DNA of 36,427 bases from Thiobacillaceae bacterium (GCA_025458005.1 JALOTG010000056.1:1-36427); one strand, 5' to 3'; positions 8,313 to 19,903 are shown, numbered from the stretch's first letter. Notes: generated by a model not told the origin, from the sequence alone. Numbers and translations: made by a program.

Positions 8313-8822
8313 TCAGATGAACAGGCAGATGTCGGATTCGCCGGCGAACTCGAAGAAGGTGGCGGCGCCGCCGTACTCCAGGCCGTCGATGAAATCGCTG
8401 TGCTCGAAGCCGAACAGCTCGACGGTCATCTGGCAGGCAATGAACTTCACGTCCGCCTCCCGGCACAGGTCGCGCAGTTCGGGGATGGTCGCCACGCCGT
8501 TGTTCTTGATGGTCTGCTTCATCAGCACCGTGGCCAGCGACTCGTAGCCCGGGACGATGGACTGAATGGCGTTGGGCATGTTCCAGTTGATGTCGCGGAA
8601 CCACTTGGGTCCGAACGGCATCTTCATGGGCATGCCCGGGTTGCCCAGAGGGCTCACCTTGAGGCCCGAGGTGTCCTTGCGGACCAGCTGCAGGCCGTAG
8701 AAGGTGAAGAAGATCTGGGTCTCGTAGCCCAGGGCGGCCGCCGTGGAGGCCAGGATGAAGGGGGGGTAGGCCCAGTCCAGGGTACCCTTGGTCGCGATTA
8801 TGGCCAGCTTTTTCTCGTCCAT
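8313..8822 (-). CDS. dsrE2: DsrE2-type sulfur carrier (DsrE/DsrF/DrsH-like family)
   Basis: A 169-residue protein of the DsrE/DsrF/DrsH-like (DrsE_2) family. It starts with KKLAIIATKGTLDWAYPPFILAS, contains LGYETQIFFTFYGLQLVRK near residues 31-49, and ends with cysteine-containing strands LCREADVKFIACQMTVELFGF. Cys120 and Cys130 are the candidate persulfide-carrying residues, and a third cysteine is at 166. DsrE2 proteins with rhodanese and TusA form a sulfur-transfer relay in dissimilatory sulfur oxidisers such as Allochromatium vinosum. The gene order rhd-tusA-dsrE2 is the same here. The hydrophobic segments (about 20-45 and 150-169) suggest membrane contact. GGCGGAGAG precedes the ATG. A terminator follows. 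Confidence 0.93.
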   Translation of the reverse strand: MDEKKLAIIATKGTLDWAYPPFILASTAAALGYETQIFFTFYGLQLVRKDTSGLKVSPLGNPGMPMKMPFGPKWFRDINWNMPNAIQSIVPGYESLATVLMKQTIKNNGVATIPELRDLCREADVKFIACQMTVELFGFEHSDFIDGLEYGGAATFFEFAGESDICLFI

Positions 8823-8879
8823 CTCTCCGCCTATCTTTAACTGGTTGTCAGGTCGCCTGCTCGGGCCGGGCCGGGCAAA

Positions 8880-9107
8880 TCACTTCTTCTTGATCAGGAA
8901 GGTGTACTCGCCGCCACCCTCGGCGGAGGACAGCAACTCGTTGCCGGTCTGCTTGGCGAAGGCGGCGAAGTCCTTCACGGAACCGGGATCGGTGGCGATG
9001 ATCTTGAGCACTTCACCGGAACCCATCTCGTTGAGGGTCTTCTTGGTGCGCAGGATCGGCAGGGGGCAGTTCAGACCACGCGCATCGAGTTCTTTATTGA
9101 AATTCAT
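8880..9107 (-). CDS. tusA: Sulfurtransferase TusA
   Basis: A 75-residue TusA/SirA-family sulfur carrier. It shows the defining CPxP motif as Cys14-Pro-Leu-Pro17 within ARGLNCPLPILRTKK, followed by the two-layer alpha/beta fold with a conserved IIATDPGSVKDF segment. The cysteine carries a persulfide that is passed between rhodanese and acceptors. The open frame extends upstream, but the ATG at 9107 has GAAGGAGAACC directly before it and gives the normal family length. In this context it most likely serves sulfur trafficking in sulfur oxidation; general TusA roles in tRNA thiolation and molybdenum-cofactor synthesis cannot be excluded. It lies 123 bases downstream of the rhodanese gene, with a GC hairpin and a possible private promoter between them. 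Confidence 0.95.
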   Translation of the reverse strand: MNFNKELDARGLNCPLPILRTKKTLNEMGSGEVLKIIATDPGSVKDFAAFAKQTGNELLSSAEGGGEYTFLIKKK

Positions 9108-9154
9108 CTGGTTCTCCTTCAACAAATTAGGAAGTGCTGAAAAAAGCGAGCGAA

Positions 9155-9182
9155 CATTAAACCAGTTGCCTTCAGTTTGCAA
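9155..9182 (-). promoter_or_regulatory. Possible separate promoter for tusA-dsrE2
   Basis: Read leftwards, TTGCAA (9177-9182) and TTAATG (9155-9160) are 16 bases apart, about 47 bases upstream of the tusA start, in an AT-richer stretch than the surrounding DNA. This fits a weak sigma-70 promoter that would let tusA-dsrE2 be expressed apart from rhd. Confidence 0.35.
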
Positions 9183-9187
9183 CCGGC

Positions 9188-9214
9188 CCGGCCCGGCGCG
9201 GCACGCCGGGCCGG
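9188..9214. other. All-GC hairpin between rhd and tusA
   Basis: A perfect 10-bp stem made only of G and C (CCGGCCCGGC and its complement) closes a 7-base loop, 17 bases after the rhd stop. It lacks a T tract, so it is better viewed as a transcript-stabilising or partial-termination hairpin than a full terminator. Confidence 0.6.
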
Positions 9215-9230
9215 ATGCCGCCGCAAGCAA

Positions 9231-9560
9231 TCAGGATGGATAGGCGATCGGCTTGCCGGAGCGCGCCCAGGCCATGATGCCGCCAGCCAGGTTGTGCATG
9301 TTGCCGAAACCCTTGGCGGACATGAAGGCGCAGGCCTGGGCGGAGCGCGCCCCGGAGTTGCAGTAGATGACCACCGGCTTGTCCTGGGGGATCTCGTCGG
9401 CGCGCAACGGCAGCAGGTGCAGGGGGATGTGGATGGCGCCGTCGATCACTCCTCGGGATACCTCGGCCTCGGTGCGCACGTCGATGAGGTGGATGGCGTC
9501 CTTGTTGTTGCCGTCCAGGAAGTCCACGCCGACCTCCTTGAAGTTGTACATGCCGTACAT
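9231..9560 (-). CDS. rhd: Single-domain rhodanese sulfurtransferase (rhd of rhd-tusA-dsrE2)
   Basis: A 109-residue single rhodanese domain without a signal peptide. The entry strand HLIDVRTEAE is at residues 24-33. The active-site loop CNSGARS starts at Cys67 and has the expected six-residue length of sulfur-type rhodaneses. The C-terminal NLAGGIMAW is also typical. The enzyme would load sulfane sulfur (for example from thiosulfate or glutathione persulfide) and pass it to TusA and DsrE2. A second cysteine (Cys77) follows the loop. GAGGAGAGG precedes the ATG. It is first in the sulfur-transfer cluster and its promoter overlaps an AT-rich palindrome, pointing to dedicated regulation. Confidence 0.95.
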   Translation of the reverse strand: MYGMYNFKEVGVDFLDGNNKDAIHLIDVRTEAEVSRGVIDGAIHIPLHLLPLRADEIPQDKPVVIYCNSGARSAQACAFMSAKGFGNMHNLAGGIMAWARSGKPIAYPS

Positions 9561-9578
9561 GTTCCTCTCCTCAAAAAA

Positions 9579-9598
9579 ATATTAGCATTGGCTAATAT
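9579..9598. promoter_or_regulatory. AT-rich palindromic operator candidate at the rhd promoter
   Basis: ATATTAGC and GCTAATAT form a perfect 8-bp dyad across four bases. One half overlaps the -10 hexamer of the rhd promoter on the minus strand. AT-rich dyads of this kind are typical operators for ArsR/SmtB-type winged-helix repressors, but the regulator is not encoded in the window. The site stands out against the high-GC surroundings. Confidence 0.65.
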
Positions 9599-9621
9599 AC
9601 AGATCCTTCGATGATTTTCAA
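9594..9621 (-). promoter_or_regulatory. Sigma-70 promoter of the rhd-tusA-dsrE2 cluster
   Basis: Read leftwards, TTGAAA (9616-9621) and TATATT (9594-9599) are separated by 16 bases. This is the best promoter match in the block and it lies about 35-60 bases upstream of the rhd start codon. Confidence 0.65.
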
Positions 9622-9724
9622 GTAGTTTGCTCGGGTATTCGGAGGCGGGTGCGCAACAGCAGCGCCCCCGGAAGCGATGGCATGCCGGCGCGCCGGAATC
9701 GTCGCACCCGCGGGCCCGACCGGC

Positions 9725-9730
9725 TACAAT
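9725..9730 (+). promoter_or_regulatory. Candidate -10 box of alaS
   Basis: TACAAT lies 33 bases upstream of the alaS ATG. No convincing -35 hexamer is seen. If it is used, the leader is about 27 bases with no Shine-Dalgarno sequence. Confidence 0.45.
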
Positions 9731-9763
9731 GCCGAACGCCTCAATTTTCAAGTACTTCCCACC

Positions 9764-12382
<2,619 letters not shown>

Positions 12383-12406
12383 CCGAGAGCGAGGGCCATC
12401 AGGCGC

Positions 12407-13948
12407 ATGTTCGGCTTCTTCAAGAGGAACAAGGACAAAGAAGACCCGCTGAGCGATCTGCGCACGGTGTCGCGCTGGATGGGCAACCTGCCCGCCGGGG
12501 ACATCTACTCGGCCCAGGAGCAGGTGGTGCAGAGCCTGATCCAGTTCAACCACGCCAAGCTGCCCATGTCCAAGGAGCGGCTCGCCGTGCTCATGCACCT
12601 GGACGAGCAGGCCCGCGACATGCAGTACTCCCTGTGCAGCCAGTACCTGCGCAACCCGCGCATGTCCAAGGTGATCGAGTCCCGACTGTGGACCGCCATC
12701 CATGCCTTCTACTGGGAGCTGACCCGGGGCTACCACGCCTTCCTCATGGATTTCGTCTCCAATCCCGGTGGCAGCCGCATCCAGGCAACGGTGCCACTGA
12801 TTGCCGCGCGGGCCATCCGCGGCTTCGCGGACATCTTCAAGTGGCGCTATTTCCGTTACGAGAAGATCGACGAGCGGCTCTGGCTCAGGCAGCACAACCT
12901 CTACCGCATTGCCGAGTTCGACGGCTTCCAGGGCAGCAAATTCAAGCTCTACGCCAATGAAGCCCAGGCCTCCAGCTGCGAGGTGGAGTATCTGCACGCC
13001 CTGCTGCTCTCCCCCCTGGGCGCCGGCAGCCTGACGCCCCGGCAACTGGAGATGGTGGATCATTGGCTGGACAACTGGTCCCATCTGCTCAGCCTGGATA
13101 ATCTCCACGACCCGGCACGACACCATTTTTCGGTGGACACCGCACGCGGCCAGGGGTTGCGCCGGGTCGGCGAGGAGAACGATCCGACCTGCCGCTTCAT
13201 CTCCACGGAAAAGCTCCTGGAGCACTTGGAGGTGGTCAAGCGTTCCCTGAAGACCGGGGCCACCGCCGCTTCCCTCGGCCTGGGCGAGGAATTCCGCCTC
13301 CCCGACGGCTACGATCTGCTCGAGTTCGTGAGCGGCGAATGGTCCGCGGTCAGCGAGCGTGACCGCCGCCGCGCGCCCCGCAATCAGGAACAGAGCCGCT
13401 GGGAGGTGATCCGCGACCTGGCCAACATCTGCCTGCGCATCCAGGCCGACAGCGAATTGGCCTCCGGCTCCAGCGTCCGGGAAGGGCTGAGCCCGGAGGA
13501 GATCCTGGACATCAAGCTGTACGGTTTCGTCACCGAGCGCACCAAGTCCGCCCTGCACCAGCGCACCCTGAGCACGGGCCGCCACGACGCCTACGAACGC
13601 TGGCGCCTGGGCGTCGTGCGGCGCATCACCCGCGTCGACCAGGAATGGCGCAAGATCGGCGTCGAATTCATCAGCGACCGGCCGCGTCTGGCCCACATCG
13701 ATCCCGAGGCCATGGCCAGCATGAGCTACAGCGTGGACGACGCCGGCCTGCTGCCCAGCGGCCAGTCCGCCACCGTCCTGCTGGTACCCATCGGCGACGC
13801 GGAACTGATCCTCATGGAGAGCGCGAAATACGCCCACGGCAAGACCTATCGCCTGCAGCACGACGGCGACACCGCGCACATCCGTCTCGACACCGTGCGC
13901 GACAAGGGCGACGGCTGGCTGCTGTCCACCTACAGCGTGGTGGGCTGA
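12407..13948 (+). CDS. Conserved hypothetical cytoplasmic protein
   Basis: A 513-residue protein that I cannot assign. It begins MFGFFKRNKDKEDPLSD, has no signal peptide or membrane segment, and is largely alpha-helical for the first 300 residues (for example YSAQEQVVQSLIQFNHAK near 34-51). The C-terminal third has a segment RWRLGVVRRITRVDQEWRKIG near 395-415. It is followed by short strands rich in glycine, valine and leucine, reminiscent of a small beta-barrel of PilZ type. The diagnostic PilZ RxxxR and D/NxSxxG pair is not clearly present, so that is only a hint. It starts 24 bases after alaS and ends 51 bases before the sigma-54 regulator, so the three may be one transcript. A signalling role is conceivable from its neighbour but unproven. 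Confidence 0.85.
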   Translation: MFGFFKRNKDKEDPLSDLRTVSRWMGNLPAGDIYSAQEQVVQSLIQFNHAKLPMSKERLAVLMHLDEQARDMQYSLCSQYLRNPRMSKVIESRLWTAIHAFYWELTRGYHAFLMDFVSNPGGSRIQATVPLIAARAIRGFADIFKWRYFRYEKIDERLWLRQHNLYRIAEFDGFQGSKFKLYANEAQASSCEVEYLHALLLSPLGAGSLTPRQLEMVDHWLDNWSHLLSLDNLHDPARHHFSVDTARGQGLRRVGEENDPTCRFISTEKLLEHLEVVKRSLKTGATAASLGLGEEFRLPDGYDLLEFVSGEWSAVSERDRRRAPRNQEQSRWEVIRDLANICLRIQADSELASGSSVREGLSPEEILDIKLYGFVTERTKSALHQRTLSTGRHDAYERWRLGVVRRITRVDQEWRKIGVEFISDRPRLAHIDPEAMASMSYSVDDAGLLPSGQSATVLLVPIGDAELILMESAKYAHGKTYRLQHDGDTAHIRLDTVRDKGDGWLLSTYSVVG

Positions 13949-13999
13949 GCACCCGTCCGGCTCGCGCGCGGTCCGACAGGCTAGACAAGAGGAACAGCA

Positions 14000-15427
<1,428 letters not shown>

Positions 15428-15431
15428 TGGC

Positions 15432-15504
15432 GGTGAGGAGTGAGGAGTCAGGCGTGAGGGGTAACACCCAAAACAGACCTGCGCCTCACCCCTCACCCCT
15501 CACC
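15432..15504. repeat. Iterated GTGAGG inverted repeat
   Basis: The 23-base left arm (15432-15454) is built from GTGAGGA/GTGAGGAG units. The right arm (15482-15504) is the complement of GGTGAGG/GGTGAGG/GGTGAGGCG units. The arms match at 20 of 23 positions around a 27-base loop. It fills the whole space between the regulator and the ATPase gene, ending five bases before the ATG. It looks like a dispersed palindromic (REP/MITE-like) element rather than an ordinary terminator, since there is no T run. Confidence 0.75.
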
Positions 15505-15508
15505 CTCG

Positions 15509-17206
15509 ATGGCCCACTATCCCGATCCCCCCAAGCTAGGCGAGTGGCTGCTCGGCCAGGGCCTGATCAGCCATGACCAGCTGCGCATCGCGCTCACCGA
15601 GCAGGGCGCCAGCGGCCTGCCCCTGGGCCGCCAGCTGATCGCCCTGGGCTTCGTCACCGAGGGCACCATGCGCGACGTGCTGGCGCAGAACGCCGGCGAG
15701 TCGAGCATCGACCTGTCGCATGTGGTGGCCGACCCGGAGGCCGTCCAGCTCGCCCCCGAGCAGCTTGCGCGGCGCCACGGCATGCTGCCCCTGGCGGTGG
15801 ATTTCGACGCGCGGCTGCTCACCGTGGCGGTGCCGGACCTCTACAACCTGGTCGCCCTGGACCAGCTGCGCGCCCACCTGGAGGGGCGCTTCGAGATCCG
15901 GCCCATCCTGGCCGCGGAGGCGCAGATCCTCGAGTGCCTGGACAAGTTCTACGGCTTCGACCTGTCGGTGGACGGCATCCTGCGCGAGATCGAGACCGGC
16001 GAGCTGGACTACGTCTCACTGCAGAGCGGCGGCGGCGAGTACACCCAGCCGGTGGTGCGCCTGGTCAACGCGCTGCTGGCGGACGCCGTCAAGCGCGGCG
16101 CCTCGGACGTGCACTTCGAGCCGGAGGCCGGCTTCCTGCGCATCCGCTACCGCATCGACGGGGTGCTGGAGCAGACCCGCAGCCTGCACCGGAAATACTG
16201 GCCGGCCATCGCCGTGCGCCTGAAGGTGATCTCCGGCCTGAACATCGCCGAATCGCGCGCCGCCCAGGACGGCCGGCTGTCCCTGACCCTGTACGGCCGG
16301 CCGATCGACTTCCGGGTGTCGGTGCTGCCCACCCTGCATGGCGAGAACATCGTGCTCCGGGTGCTGGACCGGGAGAAGTCGATCATCCCCCTGGACCGCA
16401 TGGGCCTGCCGGAGGACACCCTGGAGGGGCTCAAGTCGGCGATCAGCCGCCCGGAGGGCATCCTCATCGTCACCGGGCCGACCGGCTCGGGCAAGACCAC
16501 CACCCAGTACTCGCTCATCTCCCACCTCAACCGGGAGGACGTCAACATCATGACCCTGGAGGATCCGGTGGAATACCCCCTGCCCCTGATCCGCCAGACC
16601 TCGGTCAGCGAGATGGTCAAGGTGGACTTCGCCGGCGGCATCCGCTCCATCCTGCGCCAGGACCCGGACATCATCCTGGTGGGCGAGATCCGCGAGCGGG
16701 AGACCGCCGAGATGGCCTTCCGCGCCGCCATGACCGGGCACCTGGTGCTGTCCACCCTGCACACCAACTCCGCCCTGGGCGTCTTCCCCCGCCTGCTGGA
16801 CATGGGCATTCCGCCCGGCATCCTGTCCGGCAACGTGATCGGGGTGATCGCCCAGCGCCTGGTGCGCCGCCTCTGCCCGCACTGCAAGGAGGCCCACGCG
16901 CCCGACGAGGCCGACCGGCGCTGGCTGGGCATGGACGCACAGGGAACCGTCTACCGGGCGGTGGGCTGCGTGCATTGCGCCTTCAAGGGCTATCGCGGCC
17001 GCCTGCCGCTGATGGAACTGCTGCTCATCGACGAGGAACTGGACGCCGCCCTGGGGCGCGGCGCCACCGCCCGGGAACTGGCCGACCTGGCCGCCGGCAG
17101 GGGTTTCCGCCCCCTGGCCCTGGACGGCATCCGCCGCGTCCTCTCGGGCGAGACCTCGCTGGCGGAGGTGGCCCGGGTGGTGGACCTGGCGCGGCGCTTC
17201 GGATGA
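15509..17206 (+). CDS. GspE/PilB-family assembly ATPase with MshEN-type N-terminus
   Basis: A 565-residue secretion/pilus extension ATPase. The N-terminus holds two 24-residue motifs (residues 9-32 and 38-61) separated by five residues, matching the MshEN cyclic-di-GMP-binding pattern; the first residue is Lys instead of Arg. The catalytic part has Walker A GPTGSGKT at 323-330, Walker B IILVGEIR near 388 and a His box STLHTNSA. A tetracysteine zinc site (CPHC and CVHC, about 30 residues apart) marks it as an extension-type GspE/PilB/MshE ATPase rather than a retraction PilT. It would power pseudopilus or pilus growth at the inner membrane. The start ATG has no ribosome-binding site, because the GTGAGG repeat lies immediately upstream. 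First gene of a five-gene operon. Confidence 0.95.
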   Translation: MAHYPDPPKLGEWLLGQGLISHDQLRIALTEQGASGLPLGRQLIALGFVTEGTMRDVLAQNAGESSIDLSHVVADPEAVQLAPEQLARRHGMLPLAVDFDARLLTVAVPDLYNLVALDQLRAHLEGRFEIRPILAAEAQILECLDKFYGFDLSVDGILREIETGELDYVSLQSGGGEYTQPVVRLVNALLADAVKRGASDVHFEPEAGFLRIRYRIDGVLEQTRSLHRKYWPAIAVRLKVISGLNIAESRAAQDGRLSLTLYGRPIDFRVSVLPTLHGENIVLRVLDREKSIIPLDRMGLPEDTLEGLKSAISRPEGILIVTGPTGSGKTTTQYSLISHLNREDVNIMTLEDPVEYPLPLIRQTSVSEMVKVDFAGGIRSILRQDPDIILVGEIRERETAEMAFRAAMTGHLVLSTLHTNSALGVFPRLLDMGIPPGILSGNVIGVIAQRLVRRLCPHCKEAHAPDEADRRWLGMDAQGTVYRAVGCVHCAFKGYRGRLPLMELLLIDEELDAALGRGATARELADLAAGRGFRPLALDGIRRVLSGETSLAEVARVVDLARRFG

Positions 17207-17213
17207 GCTGACC

Positions 17214-18419
17214 ATGCCCTACTACCGCTACAAGGCTGGCGACCTGGCGGGACACCAGGCCAGCGGCGAGATGTACGCCGCCAACGAGGTGGACGTGGAG
17301 TTGCGCCTGCGGCAGATGGGCCTGGTCCTCATCCGCCTGCGCGCGCAGACGGGCCTGCGCTGGCTGCCCTGGCGGCGGCGCGTGACGCGCCGCGAACTGA
17401 TCGGATTCTGCTTCCACATCCAGCAACTGGCCCGGGCCGGGGTGCCGCTGCTGGACGGCCTGCGCGACCTCATCGCCGTAACCGGCAAGTCCCATTTCCG
17501 CGACGTGCTGTCCCTGGTGGCGGACGACCTGGAGGGGGGCAAGCTCCTGTCCGAGGCCCTGGCTGCCCATCCACGGGCGTTCGACGAGGTGTTCGTCGCC
17601 CTGGTGCAGGCGGCCGAGGCCAGCGACCAGCTGAGCTACGTGTTCGCCCAGCTCGAGGAGCGCCTCAAGGCCCAGGAGGAACTGGAGGCCGAATTCGCCC
17701 GCCTGCTGATCTATCCCGCCGTGGTGGCGCTGGCGGTGCTGGCCGCGGCCGGCGTGCTGCTGTTCTACCTCACCCCCAGGCTCGCCCTGCTGGTGCACAG
17801 CCTGAACATGCCGGTGCCCGCCGTCACCCGCTGGCTGATGACCCTGTCCCTGGGGCTGCGGGACCACCTGCCCTGGCTGGTCGTCGTCCTCGCCGCCCTG
17901 GGACTGGCCGGCGCCCTGGCCTGGCGGCGGATGGCATCCCTGCGGGACACCCTGGACAGCCTCTGGCTGCGTCTGCCCGCCATCGGCGAGGCGGCCAGGA
18001 AGCGGGCCCTGGCGCGCTTCACCAGCCTGCTCGCCCTGCTCACCCAGTCGGGCCTGAACATCCTCGAAGCCCTGTCCGCCTGCGAACACAGCGTCGGCAA
18101 CCGTCACCTGGCCCGGCGGATCGCCCAGGCCGGCCAGCTCATCGCCGCCGGCGAGACGGTCAGCGCCAGCTTCCGCGACATCGACCTGTTCCCGCCCCTG
18201 GTCCTGCGCATGATCCACACCGGGGAGAGGAGCGGCGCCCTGGCGGAGGCCCTCAACAACGCGGCCTGGTTCTTCGCCCGCGATGCGCGCGAGACCGTCG
18301 CCCGCGCCCTCAAGCTGCTGGAACCCGCCCTGGCCCTGCTGCTCGGCGGCCTGCTGGCGTTCCTGCTGCTGGCGGTATTTCTGCCGGTCTATCAGATCAT
18401 CGGGGAGATCCGGCTGTGA
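17214..18419 (+). CDS. GspF/PilC-family inner-membrane platform protein
   Basis: A 401-residue polytopic protein, the normal GspF/PilC size. It begins YYRYKAGDLAGHQASGEMYA, as in the family. It has two T2SSF domains, one starting near LIGFCFHIQQLARAGVPLLDGL (residues 63-84), the other near FTSLLALLTQSGLNILEAL (about 269-287). Membrane segments fall around residues 165-188, 207-241 and 373-394. It would be the rotary platform that converts ATPase motion into pilin extraction. It starts eight bases after the ATPase stop, and its TGA overlaps the GTG start of the next gene. No second copy is in the window, so this is the platform of the orphan system. Confidence 0.95.
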   Translation: MPYYRYKAGDLAGHQASGEMYAANEVDVELRLRQMGLVLIRLRAQTGLRWLPWRRRVTRRELIGFCFHIQQLARAGVPLLDGLRDLIAVTGKSHFRDVLSLVADDLEGGKLLSEALAAHPRAFDEVFVALVQAAEASDQLSYVFAQLEERLKAQEELEAEFARLLIYPAVVALAVLAAAGVLLFYLTPRLALLVHSLNMPVPAVTRWLMTLSLGLRDHLPWLVVVLAALGLAGALAWRRMASLRDTLDSLWLRLPAIGEAARKRALARFTSLLALLTQSGLNILEALSACEHSVGNRHLARRIAQAGQLIAAGETVSASFRDIDLFPPLVLRMIHTGERSGALAEALNNAAWFFARDARETVARALKLLEPALALLLGGLLAFLLLAVFLPVYQIIGEIRL

Positions 18420-19903
18420 TCGGCCGACCGCGCCGGCTGCTGCTCTATGTCTCCAGTGCCGGGGCCAGCTGCGCCTTCCAGGATGGCCAGGCCCTGCGTG
18501 AGGTACGCGCCCTGGCCGCCGACGCGGAGGGCTGGGAACAGCTCAATCGCCTGATCCTGGCTCATCCCCGCGTCCCTCTTTCCATCGTCGTGGACTCCGT
18601 GGAGGAGCTCTATCGCAGCGAGGCCCTGCCGCGCGCGTGGGGACGCGACCGCCGCGACATGCTCGGCCGGCGGCTGCGCCAGGCCCTGCACCAGACCCCC
18701 TATCGGGCCGTGTTGCGCCAGGGGCCGGCCGATCCCGGCCAGGTGGGGCGGCGCTACCTGTTCATGGGACTCACCGCGCCGGAGATCCTGCGCCCCTGGC
18801 TGGACGTGATCCGCCTGCGCGGCGCCCCGCTGGCCGGCATCTGGCTGGCCCCGCTGCTCAGCCGCACCCTGCTGCCCCGCTTCGGCCTGACGGCGGCCAA
18901 GCTGCTGCTGGTCTCGGAACAGACCGGCGGTCTGCGCCTGTCCTATTTCGAGGCGGGCCAGCTGCGCTTCTCGCGGCTGGCGCCGGTGGACAGCGCGCTG
19001 TACGAGAACCCCCTGGAGGGCTACGGGGAGGAAATCGAGCGCACCCGCCAGTTCCTGCTCTCGCAGCGTCTGCTGACGCGGGAGGAGCTCCTGCCGACCT
19101 ACCTCGTCGACCCCCTCGACACCCTGGACGAACTGCGCGGCATCCTGCCCGCGTCCGCCGGCTTCCGCTGCGAAACCATCCCGCGCGGCCGGATCCTGAG
19201 CGAGTTGCGGCTGCCGCCAGGTCTGCTGTCCGAATCGAGCGACGCCCTGTTCCTCGCCCTGCTCGGCGACGCGCCGGGCGAGGCCAACCTGCTGCCCGAG
19301 GAACTGCGCCGCGCCTATCGGCATTTCCGCCTGCGCCGCTGGCTGTACGCCGGCGCCGCCCTCTGCCTGAGCGCCACGACCCTCGCGAGCCTGGCCTTCC
19401 TGGCCGATGCCTGGCGCCACGACCGCGCCGCCCAAGCGTATCGCGAGCAGGCCGTCGAGGCCCGTCGGCAGGCCGGCGCCCTGCTGGCCAGGGCGGGGGA
19501 CGCCGCCCGCTTCGCGCAGGTGGAGGCCACGGTGCGAGCCTGGCGGCGGGTCACGGACCAGGCCGCTGATCCGGCCGCCGCCCTGAGCGGCGTGCTGGCC
19601 GTCTGCCAGGCGCGTCCCGGCATCCGCGTCACCAAGCTCGACTGGACCGGACAACGGTCGAACACCGGCGAGACCGTGCTGGCGCAGGGCGAGGTGCAGC
19701 CCTTCCTGGGGGATTACCAGGCTGCCCACCAGGCTGTCGGTGAACTGGTCGCCGCCCTGGAACGGGCCGGCTGGCGGGTGGTGGTGGAACGCTGGCCGGC
19801 GGATCCCGCCTCGAGCCGCGACCTGCGGGGCGAATTCGGCCGCGTGCAGGGCAACCAGATCGCCGCCTTCCAGCTTCGCCTGGTGCGGGAAGGCAGGCCA
19901 TGA
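18416..19903 (+). CDS. PilM/PilN-like or GspL-like assembly protein
   Basis: A 495-residue bitopic protein. Residues 1-300 are cytoplasmic and show the alternating strand and helix pattern of an actin-like (PilM/GspL) domain. One transmembrane helix follows at about 309-331. The remainder is periplasmic with an alpha-helical stretch (about 335-380) and an alpha/beta end, as in PilN or the C-terminal part of GspL. The assignment rests on architecture and position, between the platform gene and a PilO/GspM-like gene, not on strong motifs. It would link the ATPase to the periplasmic alignment complex. It starts with GTG overlapping the previous stop, and its TGA overlaps the next ATG, so the genes are translationally coupled. 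Confidence 0.75.
   Translation: MIGRPRRLLLYVSSAGASCAFQDGQALREVRALAADAEGWEQLNRLILAHPRVPLSIVVDSVEELYRSEALPRAWGRDRRDMLGRRLRQALHQTPYRAVLRQGPADPGQVGRRYLFMGLTAPEILRPWLDVIRLRGAPLAGIWLAPLLSRTLLPRFGLTAAKLLLVSEQTGGLRLSYFEAGQLRFSRLAPVDSALYENPLEGYGEEIERTRQFLLSQRLLTREELLPTYLVDPLDTLDELRGILPASAGFRCETIPRGRILSELRLPPGLLSESSDALFLALLGDAPGEANLLPEELRRAYRHFRLRRWLYAGAALCLSATTLASLAFLADAWRHDRAAQAYREQAVEARRQAGALLARAGDAARFAQVEATVRAWRRVTDQAADPAAALSGVLAVCQARPGIRVTKLDWTGQRSNTGETVLAQGEVQPFLGDYQAAHQAVGELVAALERAGWRVVVERWPADPASSRDLRGEFGRVQGNQIAAFQLRLVREGRP

Noticed and set aside
8880-9230. Longer tusA frame starting at 9230
   Set aside because: The extra 41 residues run through the GC hairpin and promoter-like region, whereas the ATG at 9107 has a strong ribosome-binding site and the normal TusA length.
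15432-15504. GTGAGG units as a possible CRISPR array
   Set aside because: Units are 7 bases, contiguous and arranged as one inverted pair, with no spacers and no cas genes.
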